A program made the position numbers and the translations under genes. 64,000 bases of DNA from Bradyrhizobium elkanii WSM2783 (GTDB taxonomy: Bacteria; Pseudomonadota; Alphaproteobacteria; Rhizobiales; Xanthobacteraceae), in assembly GCF_000472865.1 (NCBI RefSeq), contig NZ_AXAP01000005.1, forward strand, positions 1-64,000, read 5' to 3'. Below are positions 34,997 to 42,313 of this stretch, piece after piece (the first letter of the stretch is position 1; every line of letters starts with the position of its first letter). The notes beneath the pieces were generated by a model, which was not told where the DNA came from, made no database searches, and saw nothing but the letters and a program-made list of their open reading frames with translations.

Positions 34997-35422
34997 TCAA
35001 GCGCCAGCGGTCGCGGCTTTGGCGGCCGCTTCGAGATCCATCCACATCACTTCCCAGATGTGACCGTCCGGATCCTCGAAGCTGCGGCCGTACATGAAGC
35101 CGAAATCCTGCTTCGGCCCGGGGTCGGCACTGCCGCCGGCGCCGGTGGCCTTGCCAACCATGTCGTCGACGGCATCGCGGCCGTCGGCGGAAAGGCAGAT
35201 CAGGACCTCGCTCGACGTTTTGGCGTCAGCGATCTTCTTCGGCGTGAACTGCCGGAATTTGTCATGCGTGAGCAGCATGACGTGAATGGTGTCGGAGAAC
35301 ACCATGCAGGAGGCGGTATCGTCGGAGAACTGCGGATTCTTGGCGGCGCCGATCGCCTGGTAGAAGGCGGTCGAGCGGGCGAGATCGCTGACCGGCAGGT
35401 TCACGAAGATCATTTTGGACAT
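34997..35422 (-). CDS. VOC-fold (glyoxalase/bleomycin-resistance type) protein
   Basis: This 141-residue VOC protein starts at the ATG at 35422 (MSKMIFVNLPVSDL), with AGGAG upstream. The fold pattern is clear: VNLPVSDLARSTAFYQAIG, CMVFSDTIHVMLLTHDKF, and DGHIWEVMWMD at the C-terminus, which supplies the usual metal-site glutamate. It belongs to the lactoylglutathione lyase-like group with unknown substrates. It is the first of a two-gene VOC pair. A 42-residue upstream in-frame extension is translated from repeat A and is rejected. Confidence 0.88.
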   Translation of the reverse strand: MSKMIFVNLPVSDLARSTAFYQAIGAAKNPQFSDDTASCMVFSDTIHVMLLTHDKFRQFTPKKIADAKTSSEVLICLSADGRDAVDDMVGKATGAGGSADPGPKQDFGFMYGRSFEDPDGHIWEVMWMDLEAAAKAATAGA

Positions 35423-35518
35423 CAAGGGCTCCTTTGCATGGGGTTCGGCCCAAGGACGGATGGGCGGGCGGGAGTCCGACAAGGGGGGTGCAAAATTTTT
35501 TGCGGCAGGAACCCCACC

Positions 35519-35602
35519 CGTCATTGCGAGCGCAACGAAGCAATCCATTTCGCCACCTGCGAAGACATGGATTGCTTCGTCGCTGCGCTCCTCGCAATGA
35601 CG
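35519..35602. repeat. Palindromic intergenic repeat, family A
   Basis: The arms CGTCATTGCGAGCGCA and CGCTCCTCGCAATGACG flank GAAGCAATCCATTTCGCCAC and ATGGATTGCTTCGTCGCTG. It ends 18 bases from the stop codon of the alpha/beta hydrolase. Confidence 0.85.
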
Positions 35603-35620
35603 GTGGAGAAAGTCGCGTCA

Positions 35621-36646
35621 TTACGTCGCAATCGGCGTCGGCATGGTCAGGAACGAGCGCGTCACATGCCAGAACAACTGCCGGTTGATCGCGAGCACCA
35701 CCGAATGAGCGGTCCCGGGGAGGATGACGAACTGGCGATCGCCGTTCGGCAGCCGGTTGAAGAATTCTTCGAGATCGGCGACGGTCGCAATGCCGTCATA
35801 TTCGCCGCGGACCAGCAGCACCGGCGCCAGCACCTTTTCCGGATGCACCACCGGCAGATTGGCGGTCATGTCAAGATAGGTGCCGGTCGGAATCTGGTCG
35901 CCGAACTGCAATTCCGCATCCGCGAGCGCTTCCATCACCGCGGGGTCGGAGGTGCCGGGCTTGTCGCGGGTCGCGATCGAGCGGATCATGTCGCGGTCGC
36001 GCTTGCGCATATTGTGCGAGCGGAAATAGTCGAGCTGTTCGGCGCGCTTTGCCAGCGTCGGCGATCCCTCGCCCTTGTAGGTGAAGGCCGCAAACACCAG
36101 CCGATCGATGCGCTCGGGCGCGGCCATGGCGTAGGCGCCGGCGCGCAGCGCGCCCGAGGACTCGCCGACGAAATGGTATTTCTGCCGGCCGGTCGCACCG
36201 GCGATGACTTCGACCGCGGCTTTCAGGTCCTCGACGCCGCTGGCGATATCGGAATTGCCCGAGGTGCGACCCGACTTGCCGTAATTCTCGTGATCCATGG
36301 TCCAGCAGTCGAAACCATAGCGGGCGAATTCATTCATCACGGAGTATTCGCCCTTGCCGGGCACACTGACGTCGAACGCGCGCGAGGTCACCGATGAGCC
36401 GTGGACGAAAAACACTACCGGCCGCGACGGCTCCCCGGCTTGCGGGGCGCCGATCCGCTTGCGGTACATCCAAAGCGGGACATCGCCCTTCTTCGCCCAG
36501 TATTCGCTGCTCCAGATCTCCTCGCCGGGCGACGGAACCGCCGACTCCGCCTGCGCGGGCGGCGCGCCGATTGCACCGGTGGCAATGCCGGCGCCGATGC
36601 TCTTGATGATCGTGCGCCGTGGGACCCTGTGTTCGGAACGCGCCAT
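35621..36646 (-). CDS. Tat-signal alpha/beta hydrolase
   Basis: This 341-residue hydrolase has a twin-arginine signal (RRTIIK at residues 10-15, then a hydrophobic stretch ending APPAQA near 33), so it is likely exported folded. The alpha/beta-hydrolase core shows the oxyanion-hole HGSSVTSR (about 82-89), the nucleophile elbow GESSG with S163, and the catalytic His in LPGTAHSVV near residue 315. An acid residue is in VRGEYDGIATV. The substrate is unknown; esterase, lipase and lactonase are possible. It is divergent from an amidohydrolase gene, with 238 bases between them and no visible regulator. Confidence 0.85.
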   Translation of the reverse strand: MARSEHRVPRRTIIKSIGAGIATGAIGAPPAQAESAVPSPGEEIWSSEYWAKKGDVPLWMYRKRIGAPQAGEPSRPVVFFVHGSSVTSRAFDVSVPGKGEYSVMNEFARYGFDCWTMDHENYGKSGRTSGNSDIASGVEDLKAAVEVIAGATGRQKYHFVGESSGALRAGAYAMAAPERIDRLVFAAFTYKGEGSPTLAKRAEQLDYFRSHNMRKRDRDMIRSIATRDKPGTSDPAVMEALADAELQFGDQIPTGTYLDMTANLPVVHPEKVLAPVLLVRGEYDGIATVADLEEFFNRLPNGDRQFVILPGTAHSVVLAINRQLFWHVTRSFLTMPTPIAT

Positions 36647-36884
36647 CGCTCATCTCCCCGGTGGTTTCGGATTCTCCGTCCGATCGTCGGTCACGACTTT
36701 AGCAGCGTTGGCGCGGCGTTGCGAGAGAGCTGGAGATAATCGCGCTGTACGCACGCGTTGCAAGACTCGGCGCACGCGTTTGTGAACATTGCCGCGGGAA
36801 GAAGTCGCGGACGCTTTGCAAAACTGAGCCTAGTCTTTGCCACCGCCAGACCGGAGAAAACCCGGCGCAATCAGGGAGCACTTC

Positions 36885-38411
36885 ATGAGCAGCAATCTCA
36901 CCGAAGAAGAACTTGCAGCTTTGATGCCGTCGGAACTTTGCCAATATCCGACACCGATCCCGACCCAGATCGTCTCCAGCGACGAATTCTATCCCGACCC
37001 GCAGAACGAACGGCAGCGCGAGGTCGAGGCGCGGCTGCTCGCAATGGCCGACGCGATCGGCGCCAAGCAAGGCATGGATCGCCGCAGATTCTTCCAGACC
37101 GCCGCCGGCATGGCAGCCTCCTTCGTGGCGATGAACGAGGTCTATGGACCGCTGTTCGCGGTGAGCAGGGCCGAGGCCGCAACGCCAGCGATGGCGCAGG
37201 AACGCGCGGACGCGTTGAAAGACCAGTTCATCATGGACATGCACACGCATTTCCTGCGCGACGACACCCGCATCATGGGCTTTGTCGAGATGCGCAAGGC
37301 GGTCGGCAAGGCCGGCTGGAACAAGCAGCTCAGCGACCACGAGCAGACCATCGAGGATCTGAAGTTCAACAACTACAAGAAAGAGATGTTTCTCGACTCC
37401 GACACCAAGATCGCGCTGATCTCGTCGGCGCCATCGGACATCGAGCAGGACTGGTTCCTGACCAACGAGCAGATGGCGGACGCGCGCAAGAAGATCAACG
37501 ACGAGGCCGGCTCGCGCCGGGTGTTCTGTCACGCGATCTTCACGCCCGGCCAGCCCGGCTGGCTCGACAAGCTCGATGCGGCGCTGGCGCTGAAGCCGGA
37601 GTCCTGCAAGGGCTACACGATCGGCGACAACACCCACAAGGAGATCAGCCGTTATCCGTGGCGGATGGACGACGAGAAGGTCGCCTACAAGGGCTACGAG
37701 AAAATGGTGAAGGCAGGCATCAAGAATGTCTGCGTGCACAAGGGGCTGTTCCCGCCGGGCATCGAGAAGCAATATCCGAACCTGCGCGGCTTCGCCGACG
37801 TCGCCGATGTCGGGCAAGCCGCAAAAGACTGGCCGCAGCTCAACTTCATCATCTATCACTCCGCCTATCGCCATGTCGGCGGCGACCCCAAGGTGGCGCT
37901 CGCCGAGTTCGAGCGCACTGGCCGCATTGCCTGGACCAGCGACCTCGCCGACATTCCCGCGCAGTATGGCGTCAACAACGTCTATGGCGATGTCGGACAA
38001 TTGTTTGCCACCACGCTGGTGGCGGAGCCGAATGTCTGCGCTGCGCTGATGGGCACGCTGATCAAGGGCCTCGGCGTCGACCATGTCTGCTGGGGCTCGG
38101 ACTCGCTCTGGACCGGTGCACCGCAATGGCAGATCGAGGGCCTCAGAAGGCTCGAGATCCCCGAGGCGATGCAGAAGAACTTCGGCTACGCGCCGCTCGG
38201 CCCTGCGGACGGACCTGTGAAGCGCGCGATCTTCGGCGATAACAATGCCCGGCTCTACGACGTCCAGCCCAAGCGCGCGATGCTGGAATTGAAGGGCGAC
38301 CGCTTCGCGATGATGCGAGCCGAGTACGAAAAGGCCGGCGTAGAACCGTCGAACATGCGCTACGGCTACGTGGTGCCGAACGGGACGATTGACCACCGCG
38401 TGTTTGCGTGA
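36885..38411 (+). CDS. Amidohydrolase 2 family metal-dependent hydrolase with embedded Tat motif
   Basis: This 508-residue protein starts at the ATG at 36885 (MSSNLTEEEL), preceded by AGGGAG. A hydrophilic N-terminal part of about 63 residues comes before a Tat-type motif, DRRRFF at residues 65-70, followed by a hydrophobic run to about residue 97. The amidohydrolase TIM barrel begins at DMHTHF (H120 and H122), with further histidines in FCHAIFTPG, CVHKG and IYHSAYRH, and the metal-site Asp in WGSDSLW. Family members include decarboxylases and lactone or amide hydrolases; the substrate is unknown. The N-terminal part looks conserved and not a start error. The gene is divergent from the alpha/beta hydrolase. 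Confidence 0.85.
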   Translation: MSSNLTEEELAALMPSELCQYPTPIPTQIVSSDEFYPDPQNERQREVEARLLAMADAIGAKQGMDRRRFFQTAAGMAASFVAMNEVYGPLFAVSRAEAATPAMAQERADALKDQFIMDMHTHFLRDDTRIMGFVEMRKAVGKAGWNKQLSDHEQTIEDLKFNNYKKEMFLDSDTKIALISSAPSDIEQDWFLTNEQMADARKKINDEAGSRRVFCHAIFTPGQPGWLDKLDAALALKPESCKGYTIGDNTHKEISRYPWRMDDEKVAYKGYEKMVKAGIKNVCVHKGLFPPGIEKQYPNLRGFADVADVGQAAKDWPQLNFIIYHSAYRHVGGDPKVALAEFERTGRIAWTSDLADIPAQYGVNNVYGDVGQLFATTLVAEPNVCAALMGTLIKGLGVDHVCWGSDSLWTGAPQWQIEGLRRLEIPEAMQKNFGYAPLGPADGPVKRAIFGDNNARLYDVQPKRAMLELKGDRFAMMRAEYEKAGVEPSNMRYGYVVPNGTIDHRVFA

Positions 38412-38424
38412 GCTTCAAGCTCAC

Positions 38425-38576
38425 CGTCATTGCGAGCGCAAGCGAAGCAATCCATCTCACCACTTGTGGAGGCATGGATTGCTTCGTCGCTGCGCTCCTC
38501 GCAATGACGGGGGACTCTCTCTTCCGACGCTGTGGCGCGAGATTCCGGGTTCTCGCTCCGCGAGCCCCGGAATGAC
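38425..38576. repeat. Family A repeat plus half of a family B repeat
   Basis: 38425-38509 is a full family A copy (CGTCATTGCGAGCGCAAGCG...CTCGCAATGACG). 38541-38576 is a right-hand half of family B (GATTCCGGGTTCTCGCTCCG, then CCCCGGAATGAC). They fill half of the 337-base gap 38412-38748. The rest of that gap must include the dld promoter, but I see no consensus site. Confidence 0.8.
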
Positions 38577-38748
38577 GGGAGAGCGCATGGCGTCTTTGAG
38601 TTATCATGACTTGTCTATTCGCACGGTGATCTTGCATCACGCCTGCGTCAAGGTTGCAAAATCCGGCCCTTGGCTTTTGACATTCCTGAGAAGTCAGCCT
38701 TACGAATAGACGACCACGGCTGTGTTGAAATAGTCGGAGCCCTTCGCC

Positions 38749-40554
38749 ATGGAGCCTGCTGTTCGTCTGTCACCCGGCTCGATCAATGATGGCCGCACGA
38801 GCGTCACGGATGACGCCGCCCTCCTTAAGCGTCTTTCCGGTATCGTCGGAAGATCCCATGTGCTGACCGGCATGGAGAGCACCCGCAGATTCTGCACCGG
38901 CTTCCGTTTCGGACATGGTTCGGTCGTCGCGGTGGTCCGTCCCGGCACCCTCGTCGAGCAGTGGCGGGTGTTGAAGGCCTGCGCCGCCGCCAACAAGATC
39001 GTGATCATGCAGGCCGCCAATACCGGCCTTACCGGTGGCTCGACGCCCGACGGCAACGACTATGACCGCGGCATCGTGTTGATCAACACCATGCGGATCA
39101 CCGGCATCCATCTTGTCAACGAAGGCAAGCAGGTGGTGTGCCTGCCCGGTGCGACGCTCTACCAGCTCGAGGACCGATTGCGGCCGCTGGGGCGGGACCC
39201 TCATTCCGTGATCGGCTCGTCCTGCATCGGTGCCTCCGTGTTCGGCGGCATCTGCAACAATTCAGGCGGCGCGCTGATCCATCGTGGCCCCGCCTTTACG
39301 CAACTCGCTTTGTTCGCCCAGCTGGACGAAGCCGGCGACGTTCATCTCGTCAACCATCTCGGCATCGATCTCGGTAATGATCCCGAGGCAATGCTGGAAA
39401 GGCTTGAGAAGGGAGCCTTCACGGACGCCGACGTCGCAAACGATCCGAACCGGCTGGCGTCCGACCATGATTATGCGACGCATGTCCGCGACATCGAGGC
39501 GCCGACCGCGGCTCGCTTCAATGCCGATCCGCACCGGCTGTTCGAGGCATCGGGCAGCGCCGGCAAGGTGATGCTGATGGCGGTGCGGCTCGATACCTTC
39601 GCCAAGACCGCGCGAACCGGCGCCTTCTATATCGGCTCCAACGATCCTTCCGAACTCGAGACGATCCGCCGGCACATCCTGGCCGGGTTCAAATCGCTGC
39701 CGATCTCCGGCGAATATCTGCACCGCACAGCCTTCGATATCGCGGAAAAATACGGCAAGGATACTTTTCTCGCGATCCACTATCTCGGCACCGCCTGGCT
39801 GCCCATGCTGTTCGCAATCAAGGGACGCTTTGACGGCATTTGCGAGCGCCTGGCTTTCCTGCCGGGCAACCTCAGCGACAGAATCATGCAATTTGCAAGC
39901 TCGCTGTTTCCCCGTCACCTGCCGAAGAGGATGATGGAGTATCGCGATCGCTTCGAGCATCACCTGATCCTGCAAATGGGTGATGACGGCATCGAGGAAG
40001 CCGCTCAATATTTGAAATCGATCTTTCCCTCAGAGAACGGCGACTTCTTCACCTGTACCGACGACGAGGGCGCCAAGGCGATGCTCCACCGCTTCGCCGC
40101 CGCAGGCGCTGCGGTGCGCTATCGCGCCGTCCACGGCCGCGAGGTCGAGGACATCGTCGCCCTCGACGTCGCGCTCCGCCGCAACGACGAGCAGTGGTGT
40201 GAAAGCCTGCCGCCCGACATCGACGCAAAGCTTCTGCACAAGCTCTACTACGGCCACTTCTTCTGCCACGTCTTCCACCAGGACTACATCGTGGCGAAAG
40301 GACATGATTGTCCGGCGATCGAGGAGCAGATGTGGAAACTGCTCGATCAGCGCGGCGCCGAATATCCGGCCGAGCACAATGTCGGCCATCTCTATCACGC
40401 AAAGCCGGCGCTGGTAGAACACTACAAGGCGCTCGACCCCTGCAATGCCTTCAATCCCGGGATTGGGCGAACCACCAAATGCCTGCATTGGAATACCGGG
40501 CTTGACACTGGCCCCGCCGCGGCGCCGAAGATCAGCGCCTCCTGGACTTCTTGA
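38749..40554 (+). CDS. dld: Quinone-dependent D-lactate dehydrogenase
   Basis: This FAD flavoprotein at the inner membrane oxidises D-lactate to pyruvate and reduces quinone. The 601-residue product is close to E. coli Dld in length. The N-terminal FAD-binding domain shows ANTGLTGGSTPDGNDYDRG and SVIGSSCIGASVFGGICNNSGGALI. The Dld-specific cap and membrane-binding domains follow, with CNAFNPGIGRTTKCLHW at the C-terminus. GGAGCCC lies about 9 bases before the start. No lactate permease or regulator is adjacent. Confidence 0.93.
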   Translation: MEPAVRLSPGSINDGRTSVTDDAALLKRLSGIVGRSHVLTGMESTRRFCTGFRFGHGSVVAVVRPGTLVEQWRVLKACAAANKIVIMQAANTGLTGGSTPDGNDYDRGIVLINTMRITGIHLVNEGKQVVCLPGATLYQLEDRLRPLGRDPHSVIGSSCIGASVFGGICNNSGGALIHRGPAFTQLALFAQLDEAGDVHLVNHLGIDLGNDPEAMLERLEKGAFTDADVANDPNRLASDHDYATHVRDIEAPTAARFNADPHRLFEASGSAGKVMLMAVRLDTFAKTARTGAFYIGSNDPSELETIRRHILAGFKSLPISGEYLHRTAFDIAEKYGKDTFLAIHYLGTAWLPMLFAIKGRFDGICERLAFLPGNLSDRIMQFASSLFPRHLPKRMMEYRDRFEHHLILQMGDDGIEEAAQYLKSIFPSENGDFFTCTDDEGAKAMLHRFAAAGAAVRYRAVHGREVEDIVALDVALRRNDEQWCESLPPDIDAKLLHKLYYGHFFCHVFHQDYIVAKGHDCPAIEEQMWKLLDQRGAEYPAEHNVGHLYHAKPALVEHYKALDPCNAFNPGIGRTTKCLHWNTGLDTGPAAAPKISASWTS

Positions 40555-40621
40555 GCCGACCGAGCCGTCAGCAATGATAGGCTGGACTTTTCAAACCACG
40601 CCGCCCAGCTATGATCGTCGA

Positions 40622-41074
40622 ATGATCGATGCATCGCTGATCTCGGGTTTTGCGGCACTCGCCGGTGCTGCCATCGGAGGGCTGACGTCGGCAACGGCCG
40701 CCTGGTTCACCCAGCGCGCCATGGTGCATTCGCAATGGTCTGCCGGCGAAAATCTGCGCCGGCAGGACATCTATCGCGAATTCATCGAGATCGCTTCAAA
40801 ATGCTACATCGACGCGCTTCAGCATGAGAATCCCGACCTTCCGGATCTGGTCGGGCTTTATGCCAAGATCTCGCGGATGCGGGTGTTGTCATCCACCGAG
40901 ATCGTTGACGAGGCCGAACGGGTTGCGCAGAGAATCCTCGATACCTATGCCGAGCCCGACAAGAGCTTCGTCGAGATGCGAGGCATGGTCAAAGACCACA
41001 CCATCGACCTCCTGCATGGGTTCAGCAAAGCGTGCCGGCGGGAGTACGAGCAGTATCGATCGCGGCAATTCTAG
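40622..41074 (+). CDS. Membrane-anchored hypothetical protein
   Basis: This 150-residue protein has one N-terminal membrane helix (about residues 5-25, ISGFAALAGAAIGGLTSATA). A mostly helical soluble domain follows, with QDIYREFIEIASKCYIDALQ and VKDHTIDLLHGFSKACRREY. The shape (short helix then charged alpha-helical domain) is common in uncharacterised single-pass proteins. The start is uncertain: an in-frame ATG at 40574 would add 16 residues, and neither has a strong ribosome site. It follows dld by 67 bases and ends 12 bases before the convergent cupin gene. Function unknown. Confidence 0.65.
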   Translation: MIDASLISGFAALAGAAIGGLTSATAAWFTQRAMVHSQWSAGENLRRQDIYREFIEIASKCYIDALQHENPDLPDLVGLYAKISRMRVLSSTEIVDEAERVAQRILDTYAEPDKSFVEMRGMVKDHTIDLLHGFSKACRREYEQYRSRQF

Positions 41075-41086
41075 AGTACCGCTCCG

Positions 41087-41593
41087 TTACTTCTTCTCAT
41101 CCGGATGCCGGTGCACCGGATCGACCCACAACACCGTCTCCGGCTTCTCCACCGGCTCGATGTCGAGGTTGATCGCGACCGCTTCGCCGTCGCTGCGGAC
41201 CAGCACGCATTCGAGCACTTCGTCCGGGCTGGCGTTGATCTCCTGGTGCGGCACATAGGGCGGCACGAAGATGAAATCGCCGGGGCCGGCTTCCGCCGTG
41301 AATTGCAGGTGTTCACCCCAGCGCATCCGCGCCTTGCCCTTCACGACATAGATGATGCTTTCGAGATGGCCGTGATGATGCGCGCCGGTCTTGGCGTCGG
41401 GCTTGATGGTCACGGTACCGGCCCACAGCTTCTGCGCGCCGACGCGGGCAAAGTTGATCGCGGCCTTGCGGTCCATGCCGGCCGTCGACGGCACGTTCGG
41501 ATCGAGCTGGTTGCCGGGAATGACGCGGACGCCGTCGTGCTTCCAGCGCTCGTCGTGATCGTGGGAATGCGAGTGGTCGTGGGTGCCGCTCAT
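41087..41593 (-). CDS. Cupin-domain protein
   Basis: This 168-residue single-domain cupin has a His/Asp-rich N-terminus (THDHSHSHDHDE). Cupin motif 1 is GAHHHGHLESIIYVVKGKARMRWG (metal ligands His, His, Glu). Motif 2 is PGDFIFVPPYVPHQEIN (His). The metal site is therefore complete, so it could be a small metalloenzyme such as a dioxygenase or isomerase, or a sensor. The His-rich N-terminus may bind metal. The start at 41593 (MSGTHDHSH) is preferred over a longer reading with no similarity. It is separated from the FKBP gene by repeat C. Confidence 0.85.
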   Translation of the reverse strand: MSGTHDHSHSHDHDERWKHDGVRVIPGNQLDPNVPSTAGMDRKAAINFARVGAQKLWAGTVTIKPDAKTGAHHHGHLESIIYVVKGKARMRWGEHLQFTAEAGPGDFIFVPPYVPHQEINASPDEVLECVLVRSDGEAVAINLDIEPVEKPETVLWVDPVHRHPDEKK

Positions 41594-41675
41594 CTCTGCT
41601 GCCTTCAAAAAGACTGTCGCGGTAACGCTACAGAAAAACGCGGTCGCAGGCCAGATGAAACCAGACACCTCTGCT

Positions 41676-41762
41676 CGTCATGGCCGGGCTTGACCCGGCC
41701 ATCCACGTCTTGGCCAGTCGGTCGAAAGCGCGTGGATGCCCGGGACGAGCCCGGGCATGACG
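41676..41762. repeat. Palindromic intergenic repeat, family C
   Basis: The arms CGTCATGGCCGGGCTTGACC and CGGGACGAGCCCGGGCATGACG flank ATCCACGTCTTGG and CGCGTGGAT. It lies between the cupin and FKBP genes. Confidence 0.85.
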
Positions 41763-41781
41763 GAGAGAGAGAACCCGGCCT

Positions 41782-42237
41782 TTACTTCACGGCCAGCAAT
41801 TCGACGTCGAACATCAGCGTCGCATTCGGCGGGATCACGCCGCCGGCGCCGCGCGCGCCGTAGCCCAGATTGGGCGGGATGATGAGAGTGCGCTTGCCGC
41901 CGACCTTCATCGTGGCGACGCCCTCGTCCCAGCCGGTGATGACCTTGCGCTGGCCGATCGGAAACTCGAACGGCTCGTTGCGATCCACCGACGAGTCGAA
42001 TTTCTTGCCCTTCTGGCCGTTCTCGTAGAGCCAGCCGGTGTAATGCATGACGCAGATCTGGCCGGGCTTCGGGAAAGCACCGGTGCCCTCCTTGGTATCG
42101 ATAATCTGCAGTCCTGAAGGTGTCGTCACGGTTTTTCCTGCTGGTTGGGCCGATGCCATCTTCGACATGGCGGGAACGGAAATCGCGGCCGCGACGGCAG
42201 CGATGGTCTTGACGATGGTACGTCGGCTGGAGTGCAT
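41782..42237 (-). CDS. Exported FKBP-type peptidyl-prolyl isomerase
   Basis: This 151-residue protein is a single FKBP domain (about residues 45-151) that catalyses cis-trans proline isomerisation. The N-terminal twin-arginine motif SRRTIVK (residues 4-10) and hydrophobic run to AMSKMASAQ suggest Tat export to the periplasm. FKBP core motifs are VMHYTGWLYENGQKGKKFDSS, PFEFPIGQRKVITGWDEGV and IPPNLGYGARGAGGVIPPNATLMFDVELL. The start at 42237 (MHSSRRTIVK) is preferred. It lies 76 bases after paoC and may be the last gene of the paoABC transcript. Confidence 0.88.
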   Translation of the reverse strand: MHSSRRTIVKTIAAVAAAISVPAMSKMASAQPAGKTVTTPSGLQIIDTKEGTGAFPKPGQICVMHYTGWLYENGQKGKKFDSSVDRNEPFEFPIGQRKVITGWDEGVATMKVGGKRTLIIPPNLGYGARGAGGVIPPNATLMFDVELLAVK

Positions 42238-42313
42238 CGCAACTACCTTCTTTACGTAGGGCGGCACGTCTCTAACGCAAGGCAGGCGATTTCCCTAGCT
42301 CTTTTTCGACGCG

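Noticed and set aside
36699..38396. 565-codon open frame on the - strand opposite the amidohydrolase
   Set aside because: It is entirely antisense to the amidohydrolase, which has clear metal-binding motifs and a ribosome site.
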